Part shown: positions 5,182 to 5,955 of the stretch, in pieces
Numbering within the stretch: position 1 is the first letter of the stretch
How the letters are laid out: each line of letters begins with the position of its first letter
Source of the DNA: an uncultured Eubacteriales bacterium
GTDB taxonomy: Bacteria > Bacillota > Clostridia > UMGS1810
Direction of reading: 5' to 3'
Assembly (NCBI GenBank): GCA_900555295.1
Contig: USKN01000117.1
Span: 1-5,955 of the forward strand
Length of the DNA stretch: 5,955 bases
Position numbers and translations under genes: made by a program
Notes under the pieces: model-generated
The model's database searches: none
What the model was told of the DNA's origin: nothing
What the model saw: the letters and a program-made list of their open reading frames with translations, nothing else

Positions 5182-5955
5182 TTATTTATTAAGCCATTTA
5201 TGGTCTTCATCGGTCGTCATATAAAATCCTCTGTTTTCGCCCGCCATTATCCAAAGGTAATAGTTATCGTATCCGGGTGCTGTATGGAACGGGTGGTATC
5301 CGCGCGGTATTTCAACAAAATCGCCCGATTTAACGGTGTATGTTTCGTCTATATCGCCCTCCATAGTGTATACCTTTTGAATACCGAAACCCTGCGGTTT
5401 TTTAAACTCGTAATAATAAATTTCCTCCGTTGCCGCCTCTGTAGGCATATTATCGTCATCGTGTTTATGCGGCGGATAGCTTGCCCACTGACCGCCTTTT
5501 ACATATGCCTCTCCTATATAGAGAATATTTGCGTCGTGTCTTTCATCGAGTATAAAATGTGCCTGCCGCTGCCAGCCGGGTTTGCCCATATCTTTAATTT
5601 GCACATCATCGGGATTTACAATAATGGGCTTTGTTTGTCTTGCTGTGGGCGATTTACATACCGCCGCCGACATTTCGCCGCAAGCTGTTATTGTAAATTC
5701 CGTATTGCACGGCACATAAATGCAGGTTGCGGCACCGTCGAATACATCTTTTCTTTTGCCTGCATCCTTAAACTCAAAGCCGTCGCCTTTAACCGTGCAT
5801 TTACCGCCCAATATGAGAATACCGTATTCTTTGTTCTTTTCATTGTATTTTTTTGTTTCTCCGTCGGCAAGCTTTACCATATCTATTTCAACAAGCTTGC
5901 ACGATGAGTTGTCTTTTGTAATAATCTCGGATTTACCGTATTTTTTAGTCCAAGT
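5182..5955 (-). CDS. iolB: 5-deoxy-glucuronate isomerase family protein (IolB/KduI cupin), 5' end outside the window
   Basis: The frame is open from the stop at 5182-5184 to the window edge, 257 codons. An ATG at 5878-5880 is internal: the 25 codons before it are open and are needed to reach the usual length of about 270 residues, so only a short N-terminal piece is missing. The bicupin fold is visible in EYGILILGGKCTV, YVPCNTEFTITA, then SYPPHKHDDD, ATEEIYYYEF, GFGIQKVYT and IPRGYHPFHTAPGYDNYYLWIMAG. The expected metal ligands are both His of HKH (codons 5467-5469 and 5461-5463), a Glu of EEIYYY and the His of GYHP. IolB converts 5-deoxy-D-glucuronate to 2-deoxy-5-keto-D-gluconate in inositol breakdown; the related KduI acts on a 4-deoxy-hexuronate. 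The sequence around PPHKHD...EEIYYY favours IolB. It is the first visible gene of the operon. No other inositol genes are seen here, so a different deoxyuronate substrate is possible. Confidence 0.87.
   Translation of the reverse strand, partial: TWTKKYGKSEIITKDNSSCKLVEIDMVKLADGETKKYNEKNKEYGILILGGKCTVKGDGFEFKDAGKRKDVFDGAATCIYVPCNTEFTITACGEMSAAVCKSPTARQTKPIIVNPDDVQIKDMGKPGWQRQAHFILDERHDANILYIGEAYVKGGQWASYPPHKHDDDNMPTEAATEEIYYYEFKKPQGFGIQKVYTMEGDIDETYTVKSGDFVEIPRGYHPFHTAPGYDNYYLWIMAGENRGFYMTTDEDHKWLNK

Noticed and set aside
5182..5880. ATG at 5878-5880 as the start of the isomerase
   Set aside because: The frame stays open for 25 more codons to the window edge, no Shine-Dalgarno precedes this ATG, and the family needs extra N-terminal residues.
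5059..5907. 282-residue plus-strand open frame
   Set aside because: It is antisense to the IolB-like gene, whose metal-binding motifs are intact on the minus strand; the plus-strand protein is rich in Cys, Phe and Tyr with no recognisable domain.

Overview
The window looks like chromosomal DNA from an anaerobic Clostridia-type Firmicute, probably a gut lineage. GC is moderate to low, roughly 40% by eye. Genes are tightly packed, have purine-rich Shine-Dalgarno sites and consensus sigma-A promoters, and their protein families are typical of Lachnospiraceae/Oscillospiraceae-like genomes. No more precise taxon can be read from the sequence. Every gene I can support lies on the minus strand, so transcription runs from right to left.

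Right part (2329-5955), a sugar-catabolism operon in transcription order. First comes an IolB/KduI-type deoxyuronate isomerase whose 5' end lies outside the window. After 19 nt comes an FGGY carbohydrate kinase. It overlaps by 4 nt (ATGA) a single-chain fusion of electron-transfer-flavoprotein beta and alpha subunits. A perfect 21-bp hairpin terminator closes the unit at 2270-2320. The arrangement suggests a pathway in which an oxidised sugar or cyclitol-derived acid is isomerised and phosphorylated, with electrons from an oxidation step handled by the ETF. The substrate cannot be read from the sequence, and the dehydrogenase partner would have to be encoded outside the window.

Middle (2063-2328), a 266-bp gene-free stretch. 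It holds the terminator, an array of four direct repeats with an exact 33-bp period, and a consensus promoter (TTGACA / TATAAT, 18-bp spacer) for the next unit.

Left-middle (469-2062), a small XRE/Cro-type repressor followed closely by an O-antigen-ligase/polymerase-like (Wzy/WaaL superfamily) membrane protein, probably co-transcribed.

Left end (1-467), a promoter (TTGACT / TAAAAT, 17-bp spacer) and the first 133 codons of a glycoside hydrolase family 31 enzyme that runs off the window.

The least ordinary items are the fused, shortened ETF in a sugar-kinase operon and the phased 33-bp repeat array beside the regulator promoter.
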